Under the pieces are notes generated by a model. The model saw only the letters and a list, made by a program, of their open reading frames with translations. It was not told the origin of the DNA and ran no database searches. Shown here in pieces: positions 11,044 to 21,367 of a stretch of DNA of 64,000 nt. Position 1 is the stretch's first letter. Every line of letters begins with the position of its first letter. The stretch is from Streptomyces violaceorubidus (GTDB taxonomy: Bacteria > Actinomycetota > Actinomycetes > Streptomycetales > Streptomycetaceae), in contig NZ_JODM01000001.1 in assembly GCF_000717995.1 (NCBI RefSeq), positions 186,001 through 250,000 of the forward strand. The letters are read 5' to 3'. Both the position numbers and the translations under genes were made by a program.

Positions 11044-11801
11044 CACCGGCTGCGACCGTCGGCCACCTCACCGCGTCCGCGTACCCCACGACCACCGCCG
11101 CCGGATCCCACGGCTTCCTGTCCCCGACCGGTGTGGAGATCGCCTTCCTCCTCGTCGGTCTGGTCACCTTCGGAGCCGCCGTCATCACCGTCACCACCCG
11201 CCAGCTCGTCCACGCCGCCCTGTGGCTGGTGGTGGCCCTGGGCGGCCTCGCCGTCGAATACCTGCTGCTCACCGCCGAGTTCATCGCCTGGGTCCAGGTC
11301 CTCATCTACGTCGGTGCCGTCGTCGTCCTCATCCTGTTCGGGCTGATGCTCACCAGGGCGCCCATCGGCCGGTCCCCGGACGCCGACTCCGGCAACCGCT
11401 GGGCCGCGCTCACCGTGGCCGTGGCCTCCGCCGCGGCCCTGGTGTGGGTCGTGGTCGACGCCTTCCGCACCACCTGGATCGACCTGGACGGCCCGGCCGC
11501 CGGCTCCACCGCCGTCACCGGAGCGAGCCTCTTCCAGAACTGGGTCCTCCCCTTCGAGGCCCTCTCGGTCCTCCTCCTCGCCGCCCTGGTCGGCGCCATC
11601 GTCCTGTCCCGCAAGGTCAAGGCGGCCCGCGCCGGGGAAGCGCCCCGGGCCGGAACCCGCGCGGCAGGGGCCCCCGAGTCCCCGAGTCGCGCGGCAAGGA
11701 CCTCCGAGTCCCCGAGTCGCGCGGCAAGGACCTCCGAGTCCGGAGCTTCCCGCTCCGCAAGCTCCCACCCCGGAGACTCCCGGACGGACGGTGCCCGCTG
11801 A
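11040..11801 (+). CDS. nuoJ: NADH-quinone oxidoreductase subunit J-like protein
   Basis: Membrane subunit, 253 residues, with five helices between about 28 and 195 and the characteristic [21 protein letters not shown] segment containing the pi-bulge helix. After the last helix comes a basic/Ser/Ala tail of about 60 residues built partly from a duplicated [10 protein letters not shown] unit. ATGA overlap with nuoI; the stop shares one base with nuoK. Confidence 0.92.
   Translation: MTPAATVGHLTASAYPTTTAAGSHGFLSPTGVEIAFLLVGLVTFGAAVITVTTRQLVHAALWLVVALGGLAVEYLLLTAEFIAWVQVLIYVGAVVVLILFGLMLTRAPIGRSPDADSGNRWAALTVAVASAAALVWVVVDAFRTTWIDLDGPAAGSTAVTGASLFQNWVLPFEALSVLLLAALVGAIVLSRKVKAARAGEAPRAGTRAAGAPESPSRAARTSESPSRAARTSESGASRSASSHPGDSRTDGAR
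11676..11735 (+). repeat. 30-bp tandem repeat in the nuoJ tail
   Basis: Two identical 30-base units (11676-11705 and 11706-11735), each starting gagtccccgagtcgcg and ending aaggacctcc, encoding [10 protein letters not shown] twice. It is in frame, so gain or loss of a unit would keep the gene intact. Confidence 0.9.
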
Positions 11802-12208
11802 TGCACCTCGCCTATCCCGCCGTCCTCTCCGCCCTCCTGTTCTGCACCGGCCTCTACGGCGTCCTCGCCCGCCGCAACGCGATCCTGGTCCTGATGTCGG
11901 TCGAGCTGATGCTCAACGCCGTGAACCTCAACCTGGTCGCCTTCGACGTCTGGCTCAGCAGGGCCGCGGAGGAGACCCTGCACTCCGGCCAGGCCTTGAC
12001 CCTGTTCACCATCGCCATCGCGGCCGCCGAGATCGGCATCGGCCTGGCGATCGTCCTCGCCGTCCACCGCAACCGCGGCACCGCGGACATCGACAAGCTC
12101 CGCGACACCGCCGAGGGCCACGAACCCGACGGCCCCGACTCCGACACTTCCGACTCCGACACCCCCGCGACCGGGACGGCCGCCGAGAAGGCTGAGGCCA
12201 CCGCGTGA
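11801..12208 (+). CDS. nuoK: NADH-quinone oxidoreductase subunit K-like protein
   Basis: Small proton-channel subunit, 135 residues. Three helices occupy about 1-90; the conserved membrane glutamate is in [16 protein letters not shown], with a second acidic residue in [12 protein letters not shown]. An Asp/Ser-rich tail of about 40 residues follows, longer than in most NuoK (about 100 residues). It overlaps nuoL by GTGA. Confidence 0.93.
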   Translation: MHLAYPAVLSALLFCTGLYGVLARRNAILVLMSVELMLNAVNLNLVAFDVWLSRAAEETLHSGQALTLFTIAIAAAEIGIGLAIVLAVHRNRGTADIDKLRDTAEGHEPDGPDSDTSDSDTPATGTAAEKAEATA

Positions 12209-14199
12209 CCACGACCACCCTCGCCGTCCTCGTCCCCCTCCTTCCCTTCCTCGGAGCAGCCGCCGGTCTCCTCCTGGGCCGGTCGGCCCCCGGATTCGTC
12301 CGCCCCCTCGCCGTCCTGCCGACGCTGGCGGCCCTCGTCCTCGCCGCGGTCGTCGCGGCCCGCCAGGGCGGTGGCCCGGCCCTCGACGCCGTCACCGAGC
12401 TGACCCCCACCGGTTCGGTCCCGGTCGAACTCGCCCTGCACATCGACGGCTTCGCCGCCCTCGTCGCCGTCCTGGTCGGCACCGTCGCCGCCTGCGTGCA
12501 GATCTACTCGACGGGCTACCTGCGCGACGACCCGCGTTACGCCTCGTACGCCGCTCTCGTCTCCCTGTTCACCTCCGCGATGTTCCTCGTCGTCTACTCC
12601 GGCGACCTGATGGTGCTGCTGGTCGGCTGGGAGGTCATGGGCATCTGCTCGTACTTCCTGGTCGGCCACTACTGGGAGACCCCGGAGGCGCGCGCCGCCT
12701 CCCTCAAGGCCTTCCTGGTGACCAAGCTCGGCGACGTCCCCTTCCTGATCGGCCTGCTGGCGCTGGCCACCGAGACCGGCTCGTTCCGGATCACCAGGAT
12801 CCTCGCCGCGGTGGCCGACGGATCGCTCGGCCACCCCACGGTGATCGCCCTGCTGCTCCTGGCCGGTGTGGCCGGCAAGTCGGCGCAGTTCCCCCTGCAC
12901 ACCTGGCTCCCCGACGCGATGGCGGGCCCGACGCCGGTCTCCGCGCTGATCCACGCCGCGACGATGGTCGCCGCCGGTGTGTACTTCGTCGCCCGGCTCC
13001 TTCCGCTCTTCGAGGCCTCGCGGGCCGCGATGGTCGTCCTCGCCGTCATGGCCGCCGTCACGATGGTCGGCTCGGCGCTCGCCGCCCTCGCCCAGGACGA
13101 CATCAAGCGCGTCCTGGCCTACTCGACGATCGGACAGCTCGGCTACATGACCGGGGCCCTCGCCACGGGCGACCGGGGTGCCGCCGTCTTCCACCTCCTC
13201 GCGCACGGCGCCTTCAAGGCGCTCCTGTTCCTCGCCGCCGGCGTGGTCATCCACGCCGCCGGCACCAACTCGCTGGCCGCCATGTCCCGCATGCGGGGCC
13301 TGCGCGACCGGGTCCCGGACGCCTACTGGACGATGACCGTGGCACTGCTCGCGCTCGCCGCGATCCCGCCCTTCAGCGGCTTCTTCTCCAAGGAGTCCGT
13401 CCTGGGCGCCGCGGAGCACGTCGCCACCGGCCACACCGAGCACGCGCCCGGCGCCGCGGGCTGGACCGTGCTCGTCGCCGGGCTGATCGCGGCCGTGCTC
13501 ACCGCCGCCTATGCGACCCGCCTGTGGCTGCTGGCCTTCCGCGGCCGAGGCGCCGAGGCCCCGGACCACGGCAGGCAGCCGGTGGTCATGAACGCCGTGC
13601 TCTGGGTGCTCGCCATCCCCTCACTCGCCCTGGGCGGACTCGCCTTCCGACTGCTGCCCGACTGGTTCGACGGCCACGACCTCACTCCGACCCTCGCCAC
13701 CTCCGTGCTCGGCACGGGTGTGGCGCTGGTGGGCGGCATCGTCACCTACGCCGCCTGGCGGCACACCTCGGCGCTCGCGGTCCGCACCCCGCTGGGCGCC
13801 GTCGCCGCCCACCCCGAGGGCGACGCCGCCCTGGTGGAGTCCGAGGCCATTGCCACCCACCGGCCGGCCTACGGAGACCTCGCCTCCGCTCCCGACCCGT
13901 CGGATCCGGGACGGCTCCTGCTGGGCCCCGTGCACCGGCACGCGGCAGCGGGCTTCCACCTGGACGCGGTGTACACCACCCTCTTCGTCCGCCCGGTCCG
14001 GGCAGGCGCGAGCCTCGTCCGGTTCCTGGACCGCGAGGTGGTCGACACCTACGTACGTGCGGCGGGCGGGCTGCCCCGCCTGCTCGGGGCCGCCGTACGA
14101 CGTGCCCAGACCGGCAATGTGCAGACCTATGTGAGCGCGCTGCTCGCCGGCACCGTCGTCCTCGCGGTCGCCGCCGTCCTCGTCGCCACGGGAGCGTGA
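12205..14199 (+). CDS. nuoL: NADH-quinone oxidoreductase subunit L-like antiporter protein
   Basis: Proton-translocating antiporter-like subunit, 664 residues, about 15-16 helices plus the long lateral helix expected near the C-terminus. Typical motifs: [51 protein letters not shown] and [18 protein letters not shown], which include the key Lys and His residues. GTG start. Confidence 0.95.
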   Translation: MTTTTLAVLVPLLPFLGAAAGLLLGRSAPGFVRPLAVLPTLAALVLAAVVAARQGGGPALDAVTELTPTGSVPVELALHIDGFAALVAVLVGTVAACVQIYSTGYLRDDPRYASYAALVSLFTSAMFLVVYSGDLMVLLVGWEVMGICSYFLVGHYWETPEARAASLKAFLVTKLGDVPFLIGLLALATETGSFRITRILAAVADGSLGHPTVIALLLLAGVAGKSAQFPLHTWLPDAMAGPTPVSALIHAATMVAAGVYFVARLLPLFEASRAAMVVLAVMAAVTMVGSALAALAQDDIKRVLAYSTIGQLGYMTGALATGDRGAAVFHLLAHGAFKALLFLAAGVVIHAAGTNSLAAMSRMRGLRDRVPDAYWTMTVALLALAAIPPFSGFFSKESVLGAAEHVATGHTEHAPGAAGWTVLVAGLIAAVLTAAYATRLWLLAFRGRGAEAPDHGRQPVVMNAVLWVLAIPSLALGGLAFRLLPDWFDGHDLTPTLATSVLGTGVALVGGIVTYAAWRHTSALAVRTPLGAVAAHPEGDAALVESEAIATHRPAYGDLASAPDPSDPGRLLLGPVHRHAAAGFHLDAVYTTLFVRPVRAGASLVRFLDREVVDTYVRAAGGLPRLLGAAVRRAQTGNVQTYVSALLAGTVVLAVAAVLVATGA

Positions 14200-14205
14200 G
14201 CAGGC

Positions 14206-15786
14206 GTGATCGATATCAACGAGTCCGTGATGCAGGTCCTTCTCGCGTTCATCGTCGTCGGCCCGCTCCTCGGTGCGGCCGCCGCCCTTCTGCCGGCCCC
14301 GCCCGGACTGAAGGGGAAGTCACCCGAGCAGGCCGTACTCCGGCACGGCGTCACCGTCACCGGCGCGGTCCTCGTCGCCGCGGTCGTCCTCGTGCTCGGC
14401 TTCGACCACGACCATCCGTCGAAGATGCAGGCCAGCACGGACATCAGCTGGATCCCCGCACTCCACGTGCGCATCCACCTCGGCATCGACGGCATCTCCC
14501 TCCCCCTGCTGGTCCTGACCGCGCTGCTGACCTTCCTCTGCGCGCTCTACTCGTACTCGAAGATGCCGTCGGGCCCGAGCCCGAAGGCATTCGTCGCGCT
14601 GCTGCTCGTCCTGGAGTCCGGCACCCTCGCGACCTTCGCCGTCCTCGACCTCATCCTGTTCTTCCTCGCCTTCGAGACGGTCCTCATCCCGATGTACTTC
14701 CTCATCGCCCGCTGGGGCGGCGAGGGACGGGCCGGGGCCACCTGGAAATTCATCCTGTTCACGCTCCTCGGCTCCGTCGTCATGCTGCTCGGCCTGCTCC
14801 TGATCGGAATCACGGCGGGCACATTCGACATGGTGGCACTCGCCACTGACAACGGCCGGTCGCTGACCACATCCGTGCAGGTCATCGCCGTTCTGGCGAT
14901 CGGGATCGGGCTCGCGGTCAAGACCCCGATGTGGCCGCTGCACAGCTGGCTGCCCGACGCCCACACCGCCGCGCCGACCGTCGGCTCGGTCCTGCTGGCC
15001 GGCATCCTGCTGAAGATGGGTACGTACGGGTTCGTCCGGATCCTGCTCCCGGTCGCCCCGGACGGCTTCCGCACCTTCGCGCCGTACCTCGCCGCCTTCG
15101 CCGTGGTCGGCATCATCTACGGCTCCCTGGCCTGCCTGGCCCTCGCCAGGAGAGGCGCGAAGGGCGACCTCAAGCGCCTCATCGCCTACTCCTCCGTCGG
15201 CCACATGGGCTTCGTCCTGCTGGGCGTCGCGACCATGACCCCGACCGGCGTGAACGGTGCGCTGTTCGCCAACATCGCCCACGGCCTGATCACCGGCCTG
15301 CTCTTCTTCGTGGTCGGCGCGCTCAAGGACCGCACCGGAACCACCGACCTCGACGCCCTCGCCGAGGAGACCGGTCACGCCCTGTACGGCAAGGCCCCCC
15401 GCCTCGGCGGACTGCTCGCCTTCGCCGCGGTCGCCTCGCTCGGCCTGCCGGGCCTGGCCGGGTTCTGGGGCGAGATGCTCGCCCTGTTCGGCGCCTTCGA
15501 CCCGCACGAGGACCTCAGCCGCCCCGCCTTCCTCACCTTCATGGTCGTCGCCGCCTTCGGCACCCTGCTGACGGCCGCGTACATGCTGATCGTGGTCCGC
15601 CGCGTCTGCATGGGCGCCGTACCGCAGGACGCGCCGCAGCCGGGGCTCGTCGACGTGCGCGCCTACGAGTTCGCCGCCTGGACGCCGCTCGTCGCCCTCA
15701 CCGTCGTCGCCGGACTGTGGCCCAGGACCCTCCTCGGGCTGACCGACCCGGCCGTGCAGCAGCTCCTCTCAGGAGGCACCCGATGA
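14206..15786 (+). CDS. nuoM: NADH-quinone oxidoreductase subunit M-like antiporter protein
   Basis: Antiporter-like subunit, 526 residues. Motifs: LIFFLAFETVLIPMYFLI, KTPMWPLHSWLPDAHTAAP and GDLKRLIAYSSVGHMGFVLL. GTG start six bases after nuoL. It is about the normal length for NuoM, so the antiporter arm of this complex looks intact even though the electron-input module is not encoded here. Confidence 0.95.
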   Translation: MIDINESVMQVLLAFIVVGPLLGAAAALLPAPPGLKGKSPEQAVLRHGVTVTGAVLVAAVVLVLGFDHDHPSKMQASTDISWIPALHVRIHLGIDGISLPLLVLTALLTFLCALYSYSKMPSGPSPKAFVALLLVLESGTLATFAVLDLILFFLAFETVLIPMYFLIARWGGEGRAGATWKFILFTLLGSVVMLLGLLLIGITAGTFDMVALATDNGRSLTTSVQVIAVLAIGIGLAVKTPMWPLHSWLPDAHTAAPTVGSVLLAGILLKMGTYGFVRILLPVAPDGFRTFAPYLAAFAVVGIIYGSLACLALARRGAKGDLKRLIAYSSVGHMGFVLLGVATMTPTGVNGALFANIAHGLITGLLFFVVGALKDRTGTTDLDALAEETGHALYGKAPRLGGLLAFAAVASLGLPGLAGFWGEMLALFGAFDPHEDLSRPAFLTFMVVAAFGTLLTAAYMLIVVRRVCMGAVPQDAPQPGLVDVRAYEFAAWTPLVALTVVAGLWPRTLLGLTDPAVQQLLSGGTR

Positions 15787-17333
15787 GCTCCCCGGCCCAG
15801 CCCCTCGCCGAGACGGCACTGGCCCAGCCACTGGCCCAGAACCTCGTCCAGTCCGTCGACTGGCTCGCCGTCGCGCCGCCCACCATCACGGCGGTCGTGG
15901 GACTCGTGGTCCTCGTCACGGACCTGTTCGTCAAGGACGCCCGCAAACCCCTGCTCGGCTGGATCTCGGTCGCCGGACTCGCCGCCGCCGCCCTCATGCT
16001 GCTGCCCCTGGTCAACGACGACCGCTCGACGTTCTGCCTGACCGGCGAGCCCGGCGTCTGCAGCTACACCGCGGACACCTTCACCCTCGCCATCCAGTTC
16101 CTGGTCCTCGGCGGGGCCCTGCTGACCGCCCTCCCGTCCGTCACCGCGGTGAAGGACGCCGACCGGGGACTGCCCGAGGGCGAGTTCTGGTTCCTGCTGC
16201 TCTCCTCGGCGGCCGGCGCCGCGCTCCTGCCCGCCTCCCGGGACCTCGCGACCCTCGTCGTCGCCCTGGAGGTCGCCTCCCTGCCCGCCTTCGCCCTCGT
16301 CGGCCTCCGACAGGGCGACCGCAGGTCCTCCGAAGCGGCCCTGAAGTTCTTCCTGTCCTCGGTCACCGCGACCGCGGTCAGCCTCATGGGCATCAGCTTC
16401 GTGTACGCCACCACCGGCACCCTCTACCTCACCCAGGTGGCCGACCGCATCCAGCACGTCGACGGGCAGTTCACCACCCTCGCCCAGACCGGCGTCGTCC
16501 TCACCCTCGTCGGCTTCGCCTTCAAGACGGCCGCCGTCCCCTTCCACTTCTGGGTGCCCGACACCTACGTGGGCGCCCCCCTGCCGATCGCGGCCTACCT
16601 GTCCGTGATCGGCAAGGCGGTCGGCTTCTCCGGCCTCATCCTGGTCACGGTCGTCGCCCTGCCCTCCTACGCCGACGTATGGGGCCCCGCCCTGGCGGCA
16701 CTGGCCGCGCTCACCATGACCGTGGGCAACGTCGGCGCCCTCCGGCAGCAGGCCACGCGCGCGTACAGCGCGGTACGCCTGCTCGCCTGGTCGTCCGTCG
16801 GCCAGGCCGGCTACCTCCTGGTGCCGATCGCCGCCGCCGCGTACTCCGACGACCCCGAACGCTCCATCGGCTCCACGGTCGCCTACGCCCTCATGTACGC
16901 CGCGGTGAACCTCGGTGCCTTCGCGGTGGCCGCGCTGGTGGGCCGCAGCAGGGCCCTCAACCGCGTCGCGGACTACCGCGGCCTGTACGCCTCCAACCCC
17001 GTCACCGCGCTGCTCCTGGCGTTCTTCCTGCTCTGCCTCGCGGGGCTCCCGCCCGGCGTCATCGGCCTCTTCGCCAAGGTCACCGTGTTCACCGCGGCCG
17101 TCGACGCCGGACTCGGCTGGCTGGCCGTCGTCATGGCCGTCAACGTCGTGATCGCGCTCTTCTACTACCTCCAATGGACGGCTCTGCTGTTCCGGGCGCC
17201 CGAGGACGCGACCGCCGGCCACCGTGCCCCCGGCCCCCTCACGGCCGCGATCAGCGCGACCGCGATCCTCGCCGTCGCCCTCTCCGGAGCACCCCAGCTG
17301 ATCCTGCGCTTCGCCGACACCGGCCTCTTCTGA
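15783..17333 (+). CDS. nuoN: NADH-quinone oxidoreductase subunit N-like antiporter protein
   Basis: Last gene of the operon, 516 residues, about 14 helices. Motifs: KTAAVPFHFWVPDTYVGAPL and SAVRLLAWSSVGQAGYLLVP. The ATG at 15783 overlaps the nuoM stop and has AGGAGG upstream. A small inverted repeat (17345-17360) lies just after the stop and could help termination. The rest of the 258-base gap to htpX holds no gene I can support. Confidence 0.95.
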   Translation: MSSPAQPLAETALAQPLAQNLVQSVDWLAVAPPTITAVVGLVVLVTDLFVKDARKPLLGWISVAGLAAAALMLLPLVNDDRSTFCLTGEPGVCSYTADTFTLAIQFLVLGGALLTALPSVTAVKDADRGLPEGEFWFLLLSSAAGAALLPASRDLATLVVALEVASLPAFALVGLRQGDRRSSEAALKFFLSSVTATAVSLMGISFVYATTGTLYLTQVADRIQHVDGQFTTLAQTGVVLTLVGFAFKTAAVPFHFWVPDTYVGAPLPIAAYLSVIGKAVGFSGLILVTVVALPSYADVWGPALAALAALTMTVGNVGALRQQATRAYSAVRLLAWSSVGQAGYLLVPIAAAAYSDDPERSIGSTVAYALMYAAVNLGAFAVAALVGRSRALNRVADYRGLYASNPVTALLLAFFLLCLAGLPPGVIGLFAKVTVFTAAVDAGLGWLAVVMAVNVVIALFYYLQWTALLFRAPEDATAGHRAPGPLTAAISATAILAVALSGAPQLILRFADTGLF

Positions 17334-17591
17334 CGCACCCGCCCGGCACACGCGCGTGCCGCACCCGGCTCCCCGCGCGCGTGCGCCCGCCACGGCCGTC
17401 ACCCGTACGGACCACACGTGCCGCGCCGGGCGTCGGGGAACTGGTGGCCCTCGCCTGGCGTTGACCAGTACGGAAGGGTCCACTGGACGTGTCACCCACG
17501 GCACCGGTGGCACCGGAGACCAGGAAGCAACCACAGCGAGCGAGACCAGCAAGCAAAGGGTTCCCCTGCTGCACGACTTGGAGGGCGTACC

Positions 17592-18455
17592 GTGCACCGC
17601 CGGCACAACGGGCTCAGGACCGCAGTACTCCTCGGGGGACTGTCCGCGCTCATCATCGTCATCGGCAGCTTCTTCGGCCGAGCGGGGCTCGTCGTCGCCG
17701 TCCTCGTCGCCCTGGGCACCAACGCGTACGCGTACTGGAACAGCGACAAACTCGCGCTCCGCGCGATGCGCGCCCGCCCGGTCAGCGAGTTCGAGGCCCC
17801 GGCGCTCTACCGCATGGTCCGCGAGCTCTCCACCCAGGCCCGCCAGCCGATGCCCCGCCTCTACATCTCACCGACGGAGGCACCCAACGCCTTCGCGACC
17901 GGCCGCAACCCGCGCAACGCGGCCGTGTGCTGCACCGAGGGCATCATGCGCCTGCTCGACGAGCGTGAACTGCGCGGCGTCATCGGGCACGAACTCAGCC
18001 ACGTCTACAACCGCGACATCCTCATCTCCTCCGTCGCCGGGGCCCTCGCCTCGGTGATCATGTTCCTGGTCAACTTCGCCTGGCTCATCCCGGTGGGGCG
18101 GTCCAACGACGATGACGGACCGGGTCTGCTGGGCATGCTCCTCATCATGCTGCTCGGACCGCTCGCAGCCACCGTCATCCAACTGGCGATCAGCCGCTCC
18201 CGTGAGTACGAGGCCGACGCCTCGGGCGCCCAGCTGACCGGCGACCCGCTCGCCCTGGCCGGCGCCCTGCGCAAACTGGAACTCGGCACCAAGCAGCTCC
18301 CGCTCCCCCCGGAGCCCCGGCTGGAGACCGCCAGCCACATGATGATCGCCAATCCCTTCCGGCCGGGGCAGGGACTCTCGAAGATGTTCTCCACCCACCC
18401 GCCGATGGCGGAGCGCATCGCCCGACTCGAAAAGATGGCAGGTCGTCAGCAGTGA
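17592..18455 (+). CDS. htpX: HtpX-like M48 membrane metalloprotease
   Basis: Zinc protease for quality control of membrane proteins, 287 residues. Two N-terminal helices (about 10-47), zinc site H133-E134-x2-H137 in [12 protein letters not shown], further helices, and the third ligand Glu in [13 protein letters not shown] start at 17592 behind a GGAGGG ribosome site. It overlaps the following yccF-like gene by GTGA, so both are cotranscribed. Confidence 0.9.
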   Translation: MHRRHNGLRTAVLLGGLSALIIVIGSFFGRAGLVVAVLVALGTNAYAYWNSDKLALRAMRARPVSEFEAPALYRMVRELSTQARQPMPRLYISPTEAPNAFATGRNPRNAAVCCTEGIMRLLDERELRGVIGHELSHVYNRDILISSVAGALASVIMFLVNFAWLIPVGRSNDDDGPGLLGMLLIMLLGPLAATVIQLAISRSREYEADASGAQLTGDPLALAGALRKLELGTKQLPLPPEPRLETASHMMIANPFRPGQGLSKMFSTHPPMAERIARLEKMAGRQQ

Positions 18456-18868
18456 AGACCATCCTCAACGTCATTTGGCTCGTGTTCAGCGGCTTCTGGC
18501 TGTTCCTCGGCTACCTGCTCGCGGGCGCGCTGCTCTGCGTCACGATCATCGGAATCCCCTTCGGTATCGCGGCCTTCCGTATCGGCGTCTACGCCCTGTG
18601 GCCCTTCGGGTACACGGCGGTCGAGCGCCGCGACGCCGGAGCGCCCTCGTGCATCGGAAACGTGCTGTGGCTCGTCCTCGCCGGCTGGTGGCTGGCGCTC
18701 GGCCACATCGTCACCGGCATCGCGCTGTGCGTCACGATCATCGGAATCCCGCTCGGCCTCGCCAACTTCAAGCTGATCCCCGTCTCACTGCTCCCGCTGG
18801 GCCGCGAGATCGTGCGCACGGACCAGCCCTTCACCGCTGCGGGGACGGCGCAGCGGACCGGCTGGTAG
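18452..18868 (+). CDS. YccF-domain inner-membrane protein
   Basis: 138-residue membrane protein made of two YccF units. Each half carries the same pattern: a W-LVF/LAG-W-L helix, then [11 protein letters not shown] in the first half and [11 protein letters not shown] in the second, followed by a hydrophobic stretch. The internal duplication is clear by eye. Function unknown. Coupling to htpX suggests a shared role in membrane homeostasis. Confidence 0.85.
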   Translation: MKTILNVIWLVFSGFWLFLGYLLAGALLCVTIIGIPFGIAAFRIGVYALWPFGYTAVERRDAGAPSCIGNVLWLVLAGWWLALGHIVTGIALCVTIIGIPLGLANFKLIPVSLLPLGREIVRTDQPFTAAGTAQRTGW

Positions 18869-18897
18869 AGGATTCTCGAGGGCCGTCGCGGCCCGCG

Positions 18898-18924
18898 TTG
18901 TCCACAGCTGCCCGGTTGTCCACA
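18898..18924 (+). other. Two perfect DnaA boxes
   Basis: TTGTCCACA occurs at 18898-18906 and again at 18916-18924, same orientation, 18 bases start to start. This is the streptomycete DnaA-box consensus. It lies in the 96-base gap before the SMI1/KNR4 gene, far from any visible oriC-type cluster, so it may be a DnaA-regulated promoter or titration site. Confidence 0.7.
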
Positions 18925-18964
18925 GGCCCGCCCGGATGTCAGTGGCGGCCTGCATCATGAATCC

Positions 18965-19570
18965 ATGACCGAGAACGAGCAGTTGCTGGAACGGGTGGCC
19001 GCCAAGGCGCGGAGCACCCGGCCGTGGGGTTGGGCCTCCCTGCCCGAGCCCGTGGACGCGGCGACGTCGGCCCGCGCCGAGGCAGCCCTCGGCTTCCCCC
19101 TCCCCACCCTGCTCGCCGAGCTGTACCTGCGCATAGGCGACGGCGGATTCGGCCCGGAGTACGGTCTGTTGCCCCTGCTCGACAGCCCGCCCTCGGGCGA
19201 GCCCGCCGCCGTCGCCCAGTACCTCGCCAACCGCGACAGCGGTGCGAAGGACCCCGACTGGCCCTGGCCCGAGGGCGTCCTGCCCATATCCCACTGGGGC
19301 TGCGCGATGTACGCCTGCGTCGACTGCCACTCCCCGCAGGCCACCGTCCTCCTCTTCGAGCCCAACGCCGGTGACGCCGACCATTCCTGGTACGTCGACG
19401 CCCCGAGCCTCGCCGACTGGCTGCGCGCCTGGGTCGAGGGCACGGGCTGGTACGAGGAGGACCACGAGGGCCCGGAGCCGCCCCCGTGGGGCGACTTCCC
19501 CCTGCGCACCGGCAGAGGACCCGTCAGAGGAAGCCTGACCACAGGTCCGGTCCCCGCCCGGGCGACCTGA
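18965..19570 (+). CDS. SMI1/KNR4-family protein
   Basis: 201-residue soluble protein of the SMI1/KNR4 (SUKH-like) fold. Typical features: AEAALGFPLPTLLAELYLRIGDGGFGPEYGLLPL in the N-terminal half, the central WPEGVLPISHWGCAMYACVD segment and an acidic C-terminal part. Some members of this superfamily act as immunity proteins, others have housekeeping roles. No toxin gene is beside this one, so an immunity role is not supported. Confidence 0.8.
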   Translation: MTENEQLLERVAAKARSTRPWGWASLPEPVDAATSARAEAALGFPLPTLLAELYLRIGDGGFGPEYGLLPLLDSPPSGEPAAVAQYLANRDSGAKDPDWPWPEGVLPISHWGCAMYACVDCHSPQATVLLFEPNAGDADHSWYVDAPSLADWLRAWVEGTGWYEEDHEGPEPPPWGDFPLRTGRGPVRGSLTTGPVPARAT

Positions 19571-19649
19571 GGGAAACCGGCCGAGCCCTCGCGCCGGGCC
19601 ACACCGAGGGAGTGCCGACGCGCGACCACCTCGGCGCCCCGGCCGCCGT

Positions 19650-20894
19650 CTACCGCTGGACTTGCTGTCCCCGCACCCCGTACGCCACCACACCCACCGC
19701 CAGCACACCCACGCCCACGGCGACCGACACCGCCGGAAGGGAGAACGCGAGCACCACACAGCCGATCAGCCCCAGCGCCGGTACGACCCGCGACACCCGC
19801 GAAGGGTCGAGAGTCCAGGCCGACGCGTTGGCCACGGCGTAGTACGCCAGCACACCGAAGGAGGAGAAGCCGATCGCCCCACGCACGTCCACCGTCGCCG
19901 CCAGGACCGCGACCACCGCGCCCACGGCCAGCTCCGCCCGGTGCGGCACCTGGAAACGCGGATGCACCGCGGCCAGCGCCCGGGGCAGATGACGGTCCCG
20001 GGCCATGGCCAGCGTCGTCCGGGAAACGCCCAGGATCAGCGCCAGCAGGGAGCCCAGGGCGGCCACGGCGGCACCCACCCGCACGACGGGCGCCAGCTCC
20101 GGCAGGCCGGCCGCCCGTACCGCGTCGGCCAGGGGCGCCGTCGCCCGCCCCAGACCGGTCGGTCCCAGCACGGAGAGGACAGCCATCGCGACACACACGT
20201 ACACCGCCAGGGTGATCCCCAGCGCCAGCGGGATCGCGCGCGCAATGGTGCGCCGCGGATCCCGCACCTCCTCACCGAGCGTCGCCACGCGCGCGTACCC
20301 CGCGAAGGCGAAGAACAGCAGGCCGGCCGCTTGCAGGACGCCGCCGACGCCGCCCGACACGCCGATCTCCAGCCGTCCGGCATCGGCCTGCCCCGACCCC
20401 AGGCACACCACCACCACGGAAGCGAGGACAGCGAGAACAACGGCCACGATCACCCGCGTCAGCCAGGCGGACTTGCGAATCCCGCCGTAGTTCACCGCGG
20501 TCAGCGCCACCACGGCCGCTACCGCCACCGCATGCGCCTGCTCCGGCCACACGTACACGCCCACGGTGAGCGCCATGGCGGCACAGGAGGCCGTCTTCCC
20601 GACGATGAACGACCAGCCCGCGAGATAGCCCCAGAACTCCCCGAGCCGCTCACGCCCGTAGACGTAGGTGCCACCCGAGGCCGGGTACCGGGCCGCCAGC
20701 CGGGCCGACGACATGGCGTTGCAGTAGGCGACGACGGCTGCCACGGCGAGGGCGAGGAGCAGCCCCGAGCCGGCGGCACGGGCCGCAGGAGCCAGGGCGG
20801 CGAAGACCCCGGCACCGATCATGGAACCCAGCCCCACGACGACGGCATCACCCAGACCAAGGGTGCGACGCAGCTGTGAACCCGCAGGTGTCAT
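19650..20894 (-). CDS. APC-family amino acid permease
   Basis: 414-residue membrane transporter of the amino acid-polyamine-organocation family, about 12 helices. The first helix carries VVVGLGSMIGAGVFAALAPAA, the family's substrate-binding break, followed by YCNAMSSARLAARYPASGGTYVYG. I took the ATG at 20894 because the upstream codons are not conserved in type. Substrate cannot be told. It is convergent with the SMI1 gene. Confidence 0.85.
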   Translation of the reverse strand: MTPAGSQLRRTLGLGDAVVVGLGSMIGAGVFAALAPAARAAGSGLLLALAVAAVVAYCNAMSSARLAARYPASGGTYVYGRERLGEFWGYLAGWSFIVGKTASCAAMALTVGVYVWPEQAHAVAVAAVVALTAVNYGGIRKSAWLTRVIVAVVLAVLASVVVVCLGSGQADAGRLEIGVSGGVGGVLQAAGLLFFAFAGYARVATLGEEVRDPRRTIARAIPLALGITLAVYVCVAMAVLSVLGPTGLGRATAPLADAVRAAGLPELAPVVRVGAAVAALGSLLALILGVSRTTLAMARDRHLPRALAAVHPRFQVPHRAELAVGAVVAVLAATVDVRGAIGFSSFGVLAYYAVANASAWTLDPSRVSRVVPALGLIGCVVLAFSLPAVSVAVGVGVLAVGVVAYGVRGQQVQR

Positions 20895-21034
20895 GGGTCG
20901 CACCCTACTGACCGGCGCAACCACCCGACGCGGTCGGAACGTCCTCTTCCCCAAGAGGACATGAACACCGCGCGGAGGAACGGCCCGCAGCACTGGCACC
21001 GTGTGGGCACAGAGAGAAAGGGCAGGGTCACGGC

Positions 21035-21301
21035 ATGACCGTCATCAGCTGGATCATCCTCGGACTGTTGGCCGGAGCCATCGCCAAGTTCCTGCTGCCG
21101 GGCCGCGACCCCGGAGGGCTCATCGGCACCACCCTCATCGGCATCGCGGGTGCGTTCATCGGCGGCTGGATATCGGCCCGCTGGCTCGACCACCCGATCA
21201 GCAAGGACTTCTACGACGGCGCCACCTGGGCGGCGGCGATCGGCGGTTCGCTGGTGCTCCTGGTCGCCTACCGGCTCCTGTTCGGCAACTCGCGCGACTG
21301 A
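21035..21301 (+). CDS. GlsB/YeaQ/YmgE-family small membrane protein
   Basis: 88-residue protein with three helices, formerly called transglycosylase-associated. Motifs: SWIILGLLAGAIAKFLLPG, GLIGTTLIGIAGAFIGGW. Often stress-inducible in bacteria. It is divergent from the permease gene and ends at a strong bidirectional hairpin. Confidence 0.85.
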   Translation: MTVISWIILGLLAGAIAKFLLPGRDPGGLIGTTLIGIAGAFIGGWISARWLDHPISKDFYDGATWAAAIGGSLVLLVAYRLLFGNSRD

Positions 21302-21317
21302 CGCGCACGGGCCGGAC

Positions 21318-21356
21318 GGGAATGGGCGGGCACCGAAGGGGTGCCCGCCCATTCCC
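21318..21356. terminator. Bidirectional terminator between glsB-like gene and yajQ
   Basis: A perfect 17-bp stem (21318-21334 with 21340-21356) and a five-base loop sit in the 66-base gap between two converging genes. Confidence 0.85.
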
Positions 21357-21367
21357 GGTTCAGCAGC

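Noticed and set aside
18965..19570. SMI1/KNR4 protein as an immunity gene of a polymorphic toxin
   Set aside because: No toxin or secretion gene is adjacent; family membership alone is not enough.
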